A DNA stretch of 64,000 bases from Phaeodactylum tricornutum CCAP 1055/1 (lineage: Eukaryota > Bacillariophyta > Bacillariophyceae > Surirellales > Neidiaceae): NCBI RefSeq assembly GCF_000150955.2, contig NC_011692.1:447740-511739 (forward strand), written 5' to 3'. The translations under genes and the position numbers were made by a program. Shown piece by piece: positions 41,863 through 51,399 of the stretch (positions are counted from its first letter, which is position 1; every line of letters starts with the position of its first letter). Under the pieces are notes generated by a model. That model ran no database searches. It was not told the origin of the DNA and saw only the letters and a program-made list of their open reading frames with translations.

Positions 41863-43080
41863 AATCTTTGCTGAAAGAAGGGAACTTGAAGGTCAAGTGA
41901 TTAAGAGAATTCTTTCTGCCAGCCTGTGATAGACTAAGAACGGGTACAATCAAGTTAATCTGAGCAGCAAGGACAAGGAGTAGATCCTCGTGATATTGGA
42001 GGCCGGACGGATTTTCGGTATCGTGAGAGGATTGATTAAAGCCGCAATTTTTTAAGCTGTCAGGCAGGGGAAGGGAGGAAAGCTGTTAATTTATCTCCAA
42101 CCTTATTGCAAGTAAAGGTGAGGCGCAAGTCTCTCCTGTCGCTCCGTCGACGGGAAGGGAACAAATTCACCTAGTGAAGTAGACTTTTCATTAAGTGTAA
42201 TGTAACATCAAATGTCATGCATCATGTAAGACGTACAAATTAACAGTAAGACCGTTGTGAAGATTGGGCCCCATTCTACTTCTAGCTAGATAGAAATCCC
42301 GCCCTTTTCCACTTCAAACATCGAAGGCTATTTTCATCCCTTGTTGGGTCTTTGTAAAACAAACAAGCTACGTAATCGTAGGCAATCTCTGTGGCCTTAT
42401 ACAAGAAACCCAATACAAACGTCGCCGTTTTTCGGCCTCAATCTTTGGTTACTTTTTGCTATCAGGAAAACGCAGTGGTATTTCTTCAGCTTAATTTGCC
42501 CAAACTGCCTTGGAGCACAACACCTATACTGTACAAGGCTGTGGCGGTAATGCGTAAAAGGCGAAGACATCAAGAAACAAATGATTTGACCTTGCAGACT
42601 ACCAGTCCTCTACATTTCAATTATGTCCAATAAATTGATACGGATCTCCACATGCTCCGTTCTTGCTTTTCTTTTTCGTTTAGACCATCCTCTACACTTT
42701 TTTGCCTATCACACTATCACCCTCAATTTTGCGTTGACCAACTAATACCAGCAAATCTAATACATCCGTAAACACGCAAGGCAAGGCATAGAATCACTTC
42801 CTCAAAATAAGTACACACGACTTTTGTCTATAGATATGAGATAAAACCATTTGACAGTCAATCATATGGTAATCGTGATTTGACTCCTGCTAGTTCGAGA
42901 TGAGACGCATGGTTGTGCAGTGCGTTTGCTCTACACTGTCACGGACAAACCAAGGGCAAAAGCTTTACATTGTAGACGAATGAATGAAAAAAGCTTATTG
43001 CAACTTCTGTATTTGCTCCTCGTGCCATCGCCGCTTTCGTTTGAGCCCCGTTGACTGTGTTTGCTCACATCAATTAAAAT
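41863..43080. other. 1.2-kb intergenic stretch, nothing recognised
   Basis: No coding region, tRNA or repeat was recognised. It lies between divergent genes and must contain the promoters of the Stm1-like and cardiolipin synthase genes. Short open frames around 42341-42633 lack any protein-like pattern. Confidence 0.4.
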
Positions 43081-43923
43081 ATGTGGAGAATGCTTCGTGT
43101 CCAACAGAGACTGCGCTACAGAGCAGAAAGGAGAGTCTCCTTTGCGCCGTGTGGGGCAGTTCGTGGCAACGAGAAATCTCGCTTTACAGTTGATTCACGG
43201 TGTCGGCGAATCAGAGTTACAGTGAATGATATTTTTTCCGAGAAGCAAAAGCTATGCTTTGGCACGAACAGCACAGACGAAGACAACGCCTGGAAAACAA
43301 ATGCAACGGGAAATTGGTTTCGGCAGTTACAATCCCCACCTAACGTCATTACACTTTCTCGAATTGCATGCACGCCGCTCCTTTCGTACTGGATTATTAC
43401 AAATCAACACGAGGCTGCTTTAGCAGGGTGTTTCTTAGCTGGACTGTCGGACGGACTGGACGGTTACCTAGCTAAGCACCACAACATGGCAACTGTGCTC
43501 GGAACCTACTTAGACCCATTTGCGGACAAGCTTCTGATTAACGCGCTCTCGGTCTCCCTGTGGTGCAACGGTACGCTTCCAACGCCTCTTGTGGTATTAT
43601 GGCTAGCGAAAGACCTCGTTCTGATGTCGGCAACCTACTTTTACGTTGCAAAACAAACACAGAAAGGTATAGCAGTTGTTGATCCCACAAGAACACCTTT
43701 AAAAGTGCAACCAACTTTTACAGGTAAAGTTAGCACAATGTTTCAATTCATTACTCTTGGCGTGGGCATTACTCTTCCGCTCCATGCTGGATTGGATGAA
43801 ACGCTCACCGCCCTATGCTGGATTACTGGCGGCTCGACGATTGCTTCCGTTCTGAGTTACATGTCCTTTTCTGCTTTTGCAGCCAGTGGGAACATTCAAA
43901 AGAAATCTAACAAACAGAAGTGA
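43081..43923 (+). CDS. Cardiolipin synthase (CDP-alcohol phosphatidyltransferase type), mitochondrial
   Basis: A 280-residue intronless protein. The first ~45 residues are Arg-rich without acids (MWRMLRVQQRLRYRAERR), typical of a mitochondrial presequence. From ~85, NVITLSRIACTPLLSYWII opens the catalytic domain. The CDP-alcohol phosphatidyltransferase motif D-G-x2-A-x-G-x3-D-x3-D reads SDGLDGYLAKH...GTYLDPFADK. The later LKPTF-like signature (LKVQPTFTGKVSTMFQ) matches eukaryotic CRLS1 better than PGP synthase. It condenses CDP-diacylglycerol with phosphatidylglycerol in the inner membrane. Several membrane helices follow. It is convergent with the methyltransferase gene 58 bp downstream. Confidence 0.88.
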   Translation: MWRMLRVQQRLRYRAERRVSFAPCGAVRGNEKSRFTVDSRCRRIRVTVNDIFSEKQKLCFGTNSTDEDNAWKTNATGNWFRQLQSPPNVITLSRIACTPLLSYWIITNQHEAALAGCFLAGLSDGLDGYLAKHHNMATVLGTYLDPFADKLLINALSVSLWCNGTLPTPLVVLWLAKDLVLMSATYFYVAKQTQKGIAVVDPTRTPLKVQPTFTGKVSTMFQFITLGVGITLPLHAGLDETLTALCWITGGSTIASVLSYMSFSAFAASGNIQKKSNKQK

Positions 43924-43981
43924 AGGTTTGGATAGCAGAATATTGAGATTGCCGCTTCGTTGGCCAGTCCTCTACGGCTTT

Positions 43982-44935
43982 TTATATTGGGAAGTTGAAC
44001 TGTTGTATCAATTGGAGATCAAGTTCGTCCTTGGCACTGTTGTGGATCCACAAGGATTCGCCCCATCTTGTAAGCTTTTTTACAAACACATATCCGTGGC
44101 CTTTCAAAAACTCTCTGATTGGTCCTCGAAGCCTCTCTGCTGTAATTACCTTGATCTGATATTTGTCGAGAGGGAAATTCATCATAATGAAAGACTCTGC
44201 GCCTTCCACGTCCAACGAAAGATAATCAATTTGGGTGGGAGCATTGTAGCGCTCCAATATTTCTAGTAGAGTGACGGTGTATTTGAGTTCGCTGTATCGT
44301 TGCCATCTTTTTCCATTGTCGAAGCCATCGCCTGCAATACCACCATGGTCCCCTGCTTCAAACCGAAAATGCACTTGTTCCAGACGAGCTTGTCCAACTA
44401 CAGCACCGACAATCTGGCAATCCCTGTAGCTCAAATTGTGCCAATACATTGGATTGGGCTCGACGCACAATCCGGTCCAACCGTACTCTTGTTCCAAAGC
44501 GTAGGTGTTTGACAAGTCGGTCGCATCATTGGCAGCAAGATCAATAAAATAACCATCGCGTTTGCCTTTGAATAAGCTTGCTACGAGTTCATCTTGCGAA
44601 GCTTGCGAAAACCACGTGCGGTTGGACGGTAGTGTCTTCTTAAGCAAGTCTGTATGGCCGTAAAACACGTCAATCGAGTGCCAGCCGTCGCCAATGCGAT
44701 CGACTCCGCCATCGGTATGGACGTGCGAAGTGACACAGAGAGGGTTGTCATGTCGGAGACACTCGTTGATGATTTGGCTATTTTCACTACGAGCTATGAA
44801 GTTCCCGTGTAGATGGCCGATAAAGCAACCTATCAGAAAGAGGGCCCACGGAAACAACGCACTATACCGGTTTGGCAGAGCGAACCATCCAGATCTTGGT
44901 GAAAAGCTACGACTGTCAGATCGAGAAACTTTCAT
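43982..44935 (-). CDS. FkbM-family SAM-dependent methyltransferase, type II membrane protein
   Basis: 317 residues. One N-terminal membrane anchor lies at about residues 25-45 (LFPWALFLIGCFIGHLHG). The catalytic domain has QDELVASLFKGKRDGYFIDLAANDA (SAM-binding motif I), GLCVEPNPMYW, and IDYLSLDVEGAESFIM, the hallmark D-x-E-G of FkbM methyltransferases. The anchor suggests action in the Golgi/ER lumen on a sugar or small molecule; substrate unknown. No intron is needed. Confidence 0.85.
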   Translation of the reverse strand: MKVSRSDSRSFSPRSGWFALPNRYSALFPWALFLIGCFIGHLHGNFIARSENSQIINECLRHDNPLCVTSHVHTDGGVDRIGDGWHSIDVFYGHTDLLKKTLPSNRTWFSQASQDELVASLFKGKRDGYFIDLAANDATDLSNTYALEQEYGWTGLCVEPNPMYWHNLSYRDCQIVGAVVGQARLEQVHFRFEAGDHGGIAGDGFDNGKRWQRYSELKYTVTLLEILERYNAPTQIDYLSLDVEGAESFIMMNFPLDKYQIKVITAERLRGPIREFLKGHGYVFVKKLTRWGESLWIHNSAKDELDLQLIQQFNFPI

Positions 44936-45446
44936 GACAACTTTATCAAATCAAACATTGACCTCCTTTCTATAAAAACTATCGTTTGCGGAGTGTGCGA
45001 TTCGAGGAGGGTTCGAGGAAAAGCCGCCACTCTGAAGACTCTACAGTGAACAGCGTATGGAGATCAGGATGAGGCAATCGGAAAGAATCTCCAGTTTTCT
45101 CTTCCTGTTAGCTATCGACTTCACTGTCGCTGAGCCCAAAAACGGGAACTGCATAAGGGAAGATCGAGCTTTTATATTTTTGAATTTGGTTGGTTTGAAT
45201 TTTTATATGTTGATGCTTACCATCATAGAATCCAGAATGTGGGATGTCTGAAATTGTGGAAAACTGCCAGGAAAAGATTGGAGAATAATTGGACGTTGTA
45301 CCATACTAAACTGTAAGTCACCGGTGGTACCTACCTGTTCTTCCAGCGAGGAAAAATGGCAGACGTTGCCGAGGATCGACAGGATCGTTGGTACAAATGA
45401 CTTCCGAAGAACATTGTGTAAGCGAAAGAACCGATTCAATCCCTTT

Positions 45447-46751
45447 ATGGTCTCACTATCTTTCATCACAGTAACCTGTTTCACATTGCGGTATCTCACT
45501 ATGATGTCGTCAGATCCTTCGGCGTTGAAACCCAGCAAACGAGCGCGAACGCAACGCAGCATCAGTTCAACGTTGTCGGCTGATCCAAAGTCTCGAGCAG
45601 ACATCTCGTCGAGGACTCAGGAAATGAACCAAAGGGCGAAAGATGGTGCTCCCCTGAGCGAGACGGAACTGAGAGATGTCATCAACTCAGTCCAAAACGT
45701 CTATCCTTCGGAAACCGATATGAGCTGGGAAGATTTGCGCACCGTTCTGAAGGATGTGGCCCATCTCTCACACAAGGACTGGGCCGTTACAGGAAACAAC
45801 GCCAAGCGTCTCGGCGAAAAGTTGCTCCAAGATGGCGTGTCAAAGAGTTCGCGCCAATTGCTCGAACGAATTTTGACGGAAGGAAAGTGGGACGAAGGAG
45901 CGAAGCACGCCACCGAGCGTCCTGATTCTGTGCAGCCCTGGGCAGTTTTGGTTACGGGAGTGAACGGGATTCGAAAAACGACTAGTATATACCAGACGTG
46001 GTTCCCCAATCTCTTGGGAGAGGCGCTCGTGGCACCAGATGGTGCTAAAACGGATTTTTCGAACCAGGTTTTGCCAGTAGGGTCCAATTCATTCTTCCGC
46101 CAGTTGGATCACATGATCGCCACACTCTGCAACGAAGATTTTGGGCTCCTTTACTCCATGACGTCAGAACTCCTGGACGAACAAATGCTGAAGGATCCTC
46201 CGAGAGATGTCATCAAGAAGTACTCTGATCTAAAGGCGGCCATCTTTACTCGCTACAGAACGCTTGCCGAACTTTTGGGAGCTCTTCTACTGACCGAAGC
46301 GCAGCTTGTGAAGTCAAACTGTATGATGGAGACTTCTGGTCGAGACGTAGCAATGTTCAACTACGTGGATCACTTCTTTCCGAAGGGATACAGCAAACTT
46401 GCTTTGCACTTTACGGTAAACGACTTATCTCAGGCCAAGGAATCCGTGGACCAACGTATGGTACGCGAAATACAAACAGGAATTAACGCAGTGAAAAAAG
46501 AATCTGTTTTCGATATTATAAATGCCAATGCTGGTGGGCCGTACGGATCGGAAGTCCTAGAAGGGATCCAGCGTGATTCTGACAAAGTATGGAATACGGT
46601 ATTGGACGGCAGTGCAGGAGTCGGAAAGGATTGGTACAAGGCTACGATTCGAATCAATGCGAAGGCAAATGAACCGTGGACTGCTCAGGCTGTAAAGCCT
46701 GACGGAAGCCTTGGCGCAGAATTCGTATTTGAAAAGAGCCCTAGCTTTTGA
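45447..46751 (+). CDS. P-loop protein of unknown function
   Basis: 434 residues if started at the ATG at 45447; a start at 45501 would drop a hydrophobic stretch (SLSFITVTCFTLRYL) and leave an N-terminus with a basic nuclear-signal-like KPSKRARTQR. The only recognisable motif is a Walker-A-like VTGVNGIRKTTSI near residue 175. The remainder is mixed alpha/beta with a conserved-looking end (AVKPDGSLGAEFVFEK). A distant kinase or zeta-type P-loop fold is possible but I cannot name it. It is convergent, 53 bp apart, with the GNAT-PhzF gene. Confidence 0.6.
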   Translation: MVSLSFITVTCFTLRYLTMMSSDPSALKPSKRARTQRSISSTLSADPKSRADISSRTQEMNQRAKDGAPLSETELRDVINSVQNVYPSETDMSWEDLRTVLKDVAHLSHKDWAVTGNNAKRLGEKLLQDGVSKSSRQLLERILTEGKWDEGAKHATERPDSVQPWAVLVTGVNGIRKTTSIYQTWFPNLLGEALVAPDGAKTDFSNQVLPVGSNSFFRQLDHMIATLCNEDFGLLYSMTSELLDEQMLKDPPRDVIKKYSDLKAAIFTRYRTLAELLGALLLTEAQLVKSNCMMETSGRDVAMFNYVDHFFPKGYSKLALHFTVNDLSQAKESVDQRMVREIQTGINAVKKESVFDIINANAGGPYGSEVLEGIQRDSDKVWNTVLDGSAGVGKDWYKATIRINAKANEPWTAQAVKPDGSLGAEFVFEKSPSF

Positions 46752-46804
46752 AGACAAATATAGAAAGATCACTAGCATTGCTCACTCTAGTAGGACTACA
46801 CATA

Positions 46805-48304
46805 CTATAGAAACAGCACACCAGTCATCGTTGTCACCGCAGAGCCAGTGAGTTTTACCCGAGTATTGTGCACAGTACAAAAAACAACTCCACCTCTTTC
46901 TGAAACTTGGTTTCCAACGACATTTTCCTTCCCAAACTTTTGTGCAAAATAAGGTGCAAGGACACAGTGGGCTGATCCTGTTACCGGGTCCTCGTTAATG
47001 CCCGCTTTGGGCGCAAAAAAACGAGACAGAAAATCAACGGGTTGCTCAACTTCATCGCTTTGGGAATCGTCTTCTCCGGAATTTATGTCAGACGGGGGCG
47101 CGGAGCAACAGACAATGACACCACGAGAATAGCCGTCCCAGGATTTGAAGGCAGGATAGTTTAACCCCTCGTAAGGTATCTGACGGAAACTATCATGCGT
47201 TATCTCCACTAACAAATCGCCAATTTCAGAAACACCCATGAAAATAACGGAATCCGGTTGTACTCGCAATGCAGTGGACATCATGTGTTCGATTGCTACC
47301 TGGTCCTCGCCATCGGCATCGGTCACCTCCACCGCAGGCTTGACTGGAAACTCCATTGTAATTCGAGTATCGTTTGTACTCGTTATCGCCAACTCTGCGT
47401 TGACAATTTCTTTCCGGGCATGAAACACAATTGACGTCTCATTCCTATTTTTCAGCTGAAGCGTATGATAAAGAACCGAAGCGGAGGCCAGCGTCGCATG
47501 CCCACATAGAGGAATTTCAACTGTTGGAGTAAAGTATCGTATGTGAAAATGTCGTTTGTTTTCGTTTTTTCCATCTTGTGCTTCGGCCGCTGGCCAGAGA
47601 AAAGCAGTTTCAGAGAGATTGAATTCCTTTGCCACCGTCTGCATCCATTTTGATGTCTGCTCATTCTCTTGATGAGGTTCCACAATAACAATTGCCGCCG
47701 GATTTCCAGAGCCGGGTCGGAAGGTGTCCGCAAATGCATCGACTACGTAATAGGGCCGTCCAGGTTTTCTCGCCGCATTTTCTAGATCAAGCTCCAAGTC
47801 ATACCACTGTTCACTACCGTGAACGATTGAGCTGAGTTGTTTTACTTGGAACCCACATTCAACGTAGAACGCCAACAAGTCTTTCTTTGCCAAAAGCACC
47901 ATTTTTTCAATGGTACCGTCGTTGTTTTTTTGGACGTCTTCAACATATTCTTTCAGCATTGCAGTCGCAATACCTCTCTTGCGATATTTCTGCTGAACGA
48001 CGACGCTGTGTATCGCAAGGAGACTGCCGTTCGGAATATGTAGCGACATACTTTCGTGCTCAAATTCACGACAACGGGTGCTGCAAATGTACCCGATTAC
48101 CACATCGTTGTCATCGTCTTGACCTCCTACTACTGCACATCGAAAATATGGAGCGGCGTGGTGCTGCCTGTATTGTAAAGCCGATTTTGAAGCAGCTTCG
48201 TCTTCGGGATAAGATGCTTTTTCAATCTGGGCGACTGCCGGAATGTCCGTAGGTCGAACTTCCCGAAAGCGAATATCCCCCCAACTAAGCGGCTTTTCAG
48301 ACAT
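46805..48304 (-). CDS. Fusion of a GNAT acetyltransferase (AANAT-like) and a PhzF-family domain
   Basis: 499 residues from the ATG at 48304 (the longer frame begins with GTG). Residues ~8-165 are a GNAT fold: IRFREVRPTDIPAVAQIEKASYP, then the acetyl-CoA loop YRKRGIATAML, and a closing FYVECGFQ; the pattern recalls serotonin N-acetyltransferase. From ~175, YYVVDAFADTFRPGSGNPAAIV begins a complete PhzF/DAP-epimerase-like fold, with EFNLSETAFL (catalytic Glu), RYFTPTVEIPLCGHATLAS and DPVTGSAHCVLAPYF. PhzF enzymes are isomerases. The two domains are joined in one unbroken frame. A shared small-molecule pathway is inference; no substrate can be read from the sequence. Confidence 0.85.
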   Translation of the reverse strand: MSEKPLSWGDIRFREVRPTDIPAVAQIEKASYPEDEAASKSALQYRQHHAAPYFRCAVVGGQDDDNDVVIGYICSTRCREFEHESMSLHIPNGSLLAIHSVVVQQKYRKRGIATAMLKEYVEDVQKNNDGTIEKMVLLAKKDLLAFYVECGFQVKQLSSIVHGSEQWYDLELDLENAARKPGRPYYVVDAFADTFRPGSGNPAAIVIVEPHQENEQTSKWMQTVAKEFNLSETAFLWPAAEAQDGKNENKRHFHIRYFTPTVEIPLCGHATLASASVLYHTLQLKNRNETSIVFHARKEIVNAELAITSTNDTRITMEFPVKPAVEVTDADGEDQVAIEHMMSTALRVQPDSVIFMGVSEIGDLLVEITHDSFRQIPYEGLNYPAFKSWDGYSRGVIVCCSAPPSDINSGEDDSQSDEVEQPVDFLSRFFAPKAGINEDPVTGSAHCVLAPYFAQKFGKENVVGNQVSERGGVVFCTVHNTRVKLTGSAVTTMTGVLFL

Positions 48305-48819
48305 GGCGGATGCAGGGGTAGTTGGTGGGGAGAGGTACCAGGACAGGTAGTCCGGAAGCCGATCAACGGTGGATAGCACAGTACGGCTTCAGGAGTTTAC
48401 AGTTAATGTAAGTCTGTCAAGTGAGTGGCCTTCCAAGCGTTACAAGCGATCCTAGGGAACGGAGGAAGACCACAAAGCACCTAGAAGACCCCTACGTCAA
48501 GCATTACATGTAGGGTTCATATCCCTAAGTCTATTGGACAAGTCTATAATTCTATGCTTTACACCTTTGATCACTACCAAAGCATATGGGATCCTTCGGG
48601 TCCTCAGGGACACAATTCTAGCCCGTTATCGTCGCAGTTTTCTAATTTGTCAGACCCAGCGTTCTTCGCTGGGGTAGCGGGATCAAAAGGTCGTTTTTTC
48701 GTGTCAAGTGTTTGAAGTCATCGCCGACTCCGATTGTGCCTGAGGAGGTAGAGCAGAAATACCTGGCTATTCATGTTGTTAGTATAAGTCGCAGAAGCCT
48801 GCGCAGGCCTGGAATATAC
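48305..48819. other. Intergenic, nothing recognised
   Basis: It holds the promoter of the GNAT-PhzF gene. The last 100 bp before the repeat cluster contain no gene and no obvious target duplication. Confidence 0.4.
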
Positions 48820-49598
48820 TGCTACGGTACACTACCTCGCGGCATGTCCCTCGGACAGCTTCCACTTACAGTTAGTAAGGAAAATATAATTGTGAGCCAA
48901 TCCGCTGGACGCAACGTTTACGTGTCACGTATGGAGTTTGTCTCGGCCTTGTTGCCCAAATTCCGCGTATTTGGGTTACCCTATTATAGTATACCTCCTT
49001 GCGGTATATCTTGTGGACATAATTCACTAATCACGGATGTCGCAAGTGTGAATCAAAACTATACATGTGGAGCTAAGGGGGCGCAGAGAAATGATACCAC
49101 AGCCTTGTTCCGTAGCCACGTGGACTCACAATAATCAAAGCGTTTGCCCAATTGCTATGTTTCCGAAACTGCATTTGCTTAGTCTCCACTTGTCGGTTTA
49201 CACAACCAAGGTGAACTGGGACATAATTGGAACACAGGAGATAAGATTGGAGCATAGAAAATACAATTGAAGCAACAAAGGGGCTATCACAAGACACATG
49301 GTGAGACTGAAGAAGAACCTAGGTGGTGTGCATGAGACTCATAGTTCTGAAGGTATATATATATATATATATATATAAAGCTGCCAATTGAGATGATGGA
49401 AGTTGTGGAAGATTGAAGATGAGCTGGCACTTGGTGGGATTGCTCATTGGACTGAACAACAGATTGACTATTTTGTAGAATGTAATCTTCCTCTCATTCT
49501 TTTAGAATTTTTTTTAATCCAAATATTGCATAATAGCATAGGTCCTTGCATCCGCTGTCTAACCCGTGGGGAGCATTGTCAGCAAGTGAGTTTTACAG
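48820..49598 (+). repeat. Family-B-like LTR, truncated, containing a (TA)n tract
   Basis: It starts TGCTACGGTACACTACC and follows the family-B LTR in plus orientation. At 49354-49377 the usual short TATATA is expanded to a run of about 11 TA units. The LTR stops at 49598, where an inverted family-X LTR fragment begins; its normal GTAACA end is missing. No polypurine tract precedes it, so it may be a 5' or solo LTR. Confidence 0.7.
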
Positions 49599-49760
49599 TC
49601 TGTCACAATATACACCACTGTACACCGTGGGACAAAACGCTGTTAGAAACAGAGTCTGGTAAGACTTGTGGGCGTTATAACAAACAACCTGCAATACACC
49701 TAAGCGGGCTTAGGGACTGTAAAACTCTACTCGTTGGCGACGCTCCCTTCGGGTTAGGCA
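49599..49760 (-). repeat. Inverted fragment of a family-X LTR
   Basis: These 160 bp are the reverse complement of the last part of the family-X LTR (compare about 50567-50722), beginning TGTCACAATATACACC. It forms an inverted pair with the intact LTR about 0.8 kb away. Divergence is visible, so it predates the nearby X insertion. Confidence 0.7.
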
Positions 49761-49984
49761 CCCCTGATATCAGCATACTTCTCCAGTTTTATTTTTGGGA
49801 ACCGGTGTACTACTGTATCGAGGATGCATCTTTCCCTTCCGATGGTACCGAAAAGAGCGGTCGCTTTGTTGGCATTGCTGAATCTGTTGGGGATGCTCTC
49901 ACTTACAAAATCCTCACGGACAACACCAACAAAATCTTATACCGCTCTAGTGTGCGTTCCGCATTGAAATCCGGAGAAACCAAC

Positions 49985-50722
49985 TCTCACGGTATATACC
50001 CGTCCTGTGTGTCTTTGAGACATTTATCTCAAAACAAGTGTGTCACAAGCAGAAATCAAGTGTATACATGTTTACTGCAAGTTGTGTACATGTCAGTGGA
50101 ATTGGCTTTATTATATGCATTCCTATGTAATTATGGCATAGTGAGAAGATACATGGGCAAAGATTTGCAGTATTCCCTACTTACTTTGAGAAGGCTCTTG
50201 GTTAGTATGGAGACTTCAGTTGCACCAAAACTCCAAGGAATCAATTGGATTCAACAGAAAGAGTCATTTGGATGGAAACACAAGGGAAACAGATGCAAAT
50301 TGACAAGACCCAATTTTCATACCATGTGTGTTACAAGAGATACTTACAATTCCTCGATAAGTATGCAAGAACGGATTTTGCATTATATGGATACTATGGT
50401 GAGCATGGAAGATTCAGGTTTAGTTGGTGAAGTTGCCAGGACTGCAGTCAAGTTTGGATATGATCTGACAAAAGGCACTAGTTTGTAGAATCTAATCTTC
50501 TATCATTGTTTTTTGAGTTCTTTGATCCGTACTGCCTTTGTTGCATAGGTCCTCGTATCCGCTGCCTAACCCGAGGGGAGCGTCGCCAGCGAGTAGAGTT
50601 TTACAGTCCCTAAGCCCGCTTAGGTGTATCGCAGGTCGTTCGTAATAACGCCCACAAGTCTTACCAGACTCTGTTTCTAACAGCGTTTTGTCCCACGGTG
50701 TACAGTGGTGTATATCGTGACA
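49985..50722 (+). repeat. Family-X 5' LTR (738 bp)
   Basis: It runs from TCTCACGGTATATACC to GGTGTATATCGTGACA. The start is TC instead of TG in both copies. The primer-binding site GATTAACAGTCTTG follows directly. Confidence 0.92.
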
Positions 50723-51399
50723 GATTAACAGTCTTGCTTTCTCGTCAAATCACTGCTGCTTGTCGCACAGAATTTGGTAGACACAACCTTAAGTGAGTCC
50801 GTAAGTTCCTTCCAGATTGACTGGTCTGAAATTACGATACACTTCCTTAAGGCATTGTCGGACAAGGTACACACGGTACCCAGTTCGATAATTAACGCTT
50901 GCACGTGTGTTTGTCACTGAAATTGTCAGAGGTATCTCTTAAGTGAGATATTTATCGGTTTTCTGTGACTCATTCATTGTGAGCCGCGACCCTACTTCCT
51001 CGGAGTAACTGGTGTCGAAAACCTCTTGGAGTCTCCAGGGTTTGTCGACAAGTTTCTTCGTGACTACGGGTTTCTCCGGCTGGGTGAGGTATTCGATACC
51101 AAAAGGCCCAAGGACCTCAACCCTGATTCCGGTTGGGACGGGTATACTCACCGGTTAATAAGAGTACGGGGGCTAATCAAACCCTCGATAGTTACTGGTA
51201 CGCAGCGTTGAGCGTGGCTGTAACACTGCCACCTGGCAGAAGTGAGTGTACCAGTGCTAGCTTCGTTCACTGGGGTAGGGTCATTTAACGAAGTCCGCCC
51301 TAATTACGGCGAAGGAACCGAACCCCTTAAGTATTTCCGGAATTTCGAGAAAGCGACCCATTCCCTTCCTAGAGAGTCATTTCTCTCGCTGCGGCCATC

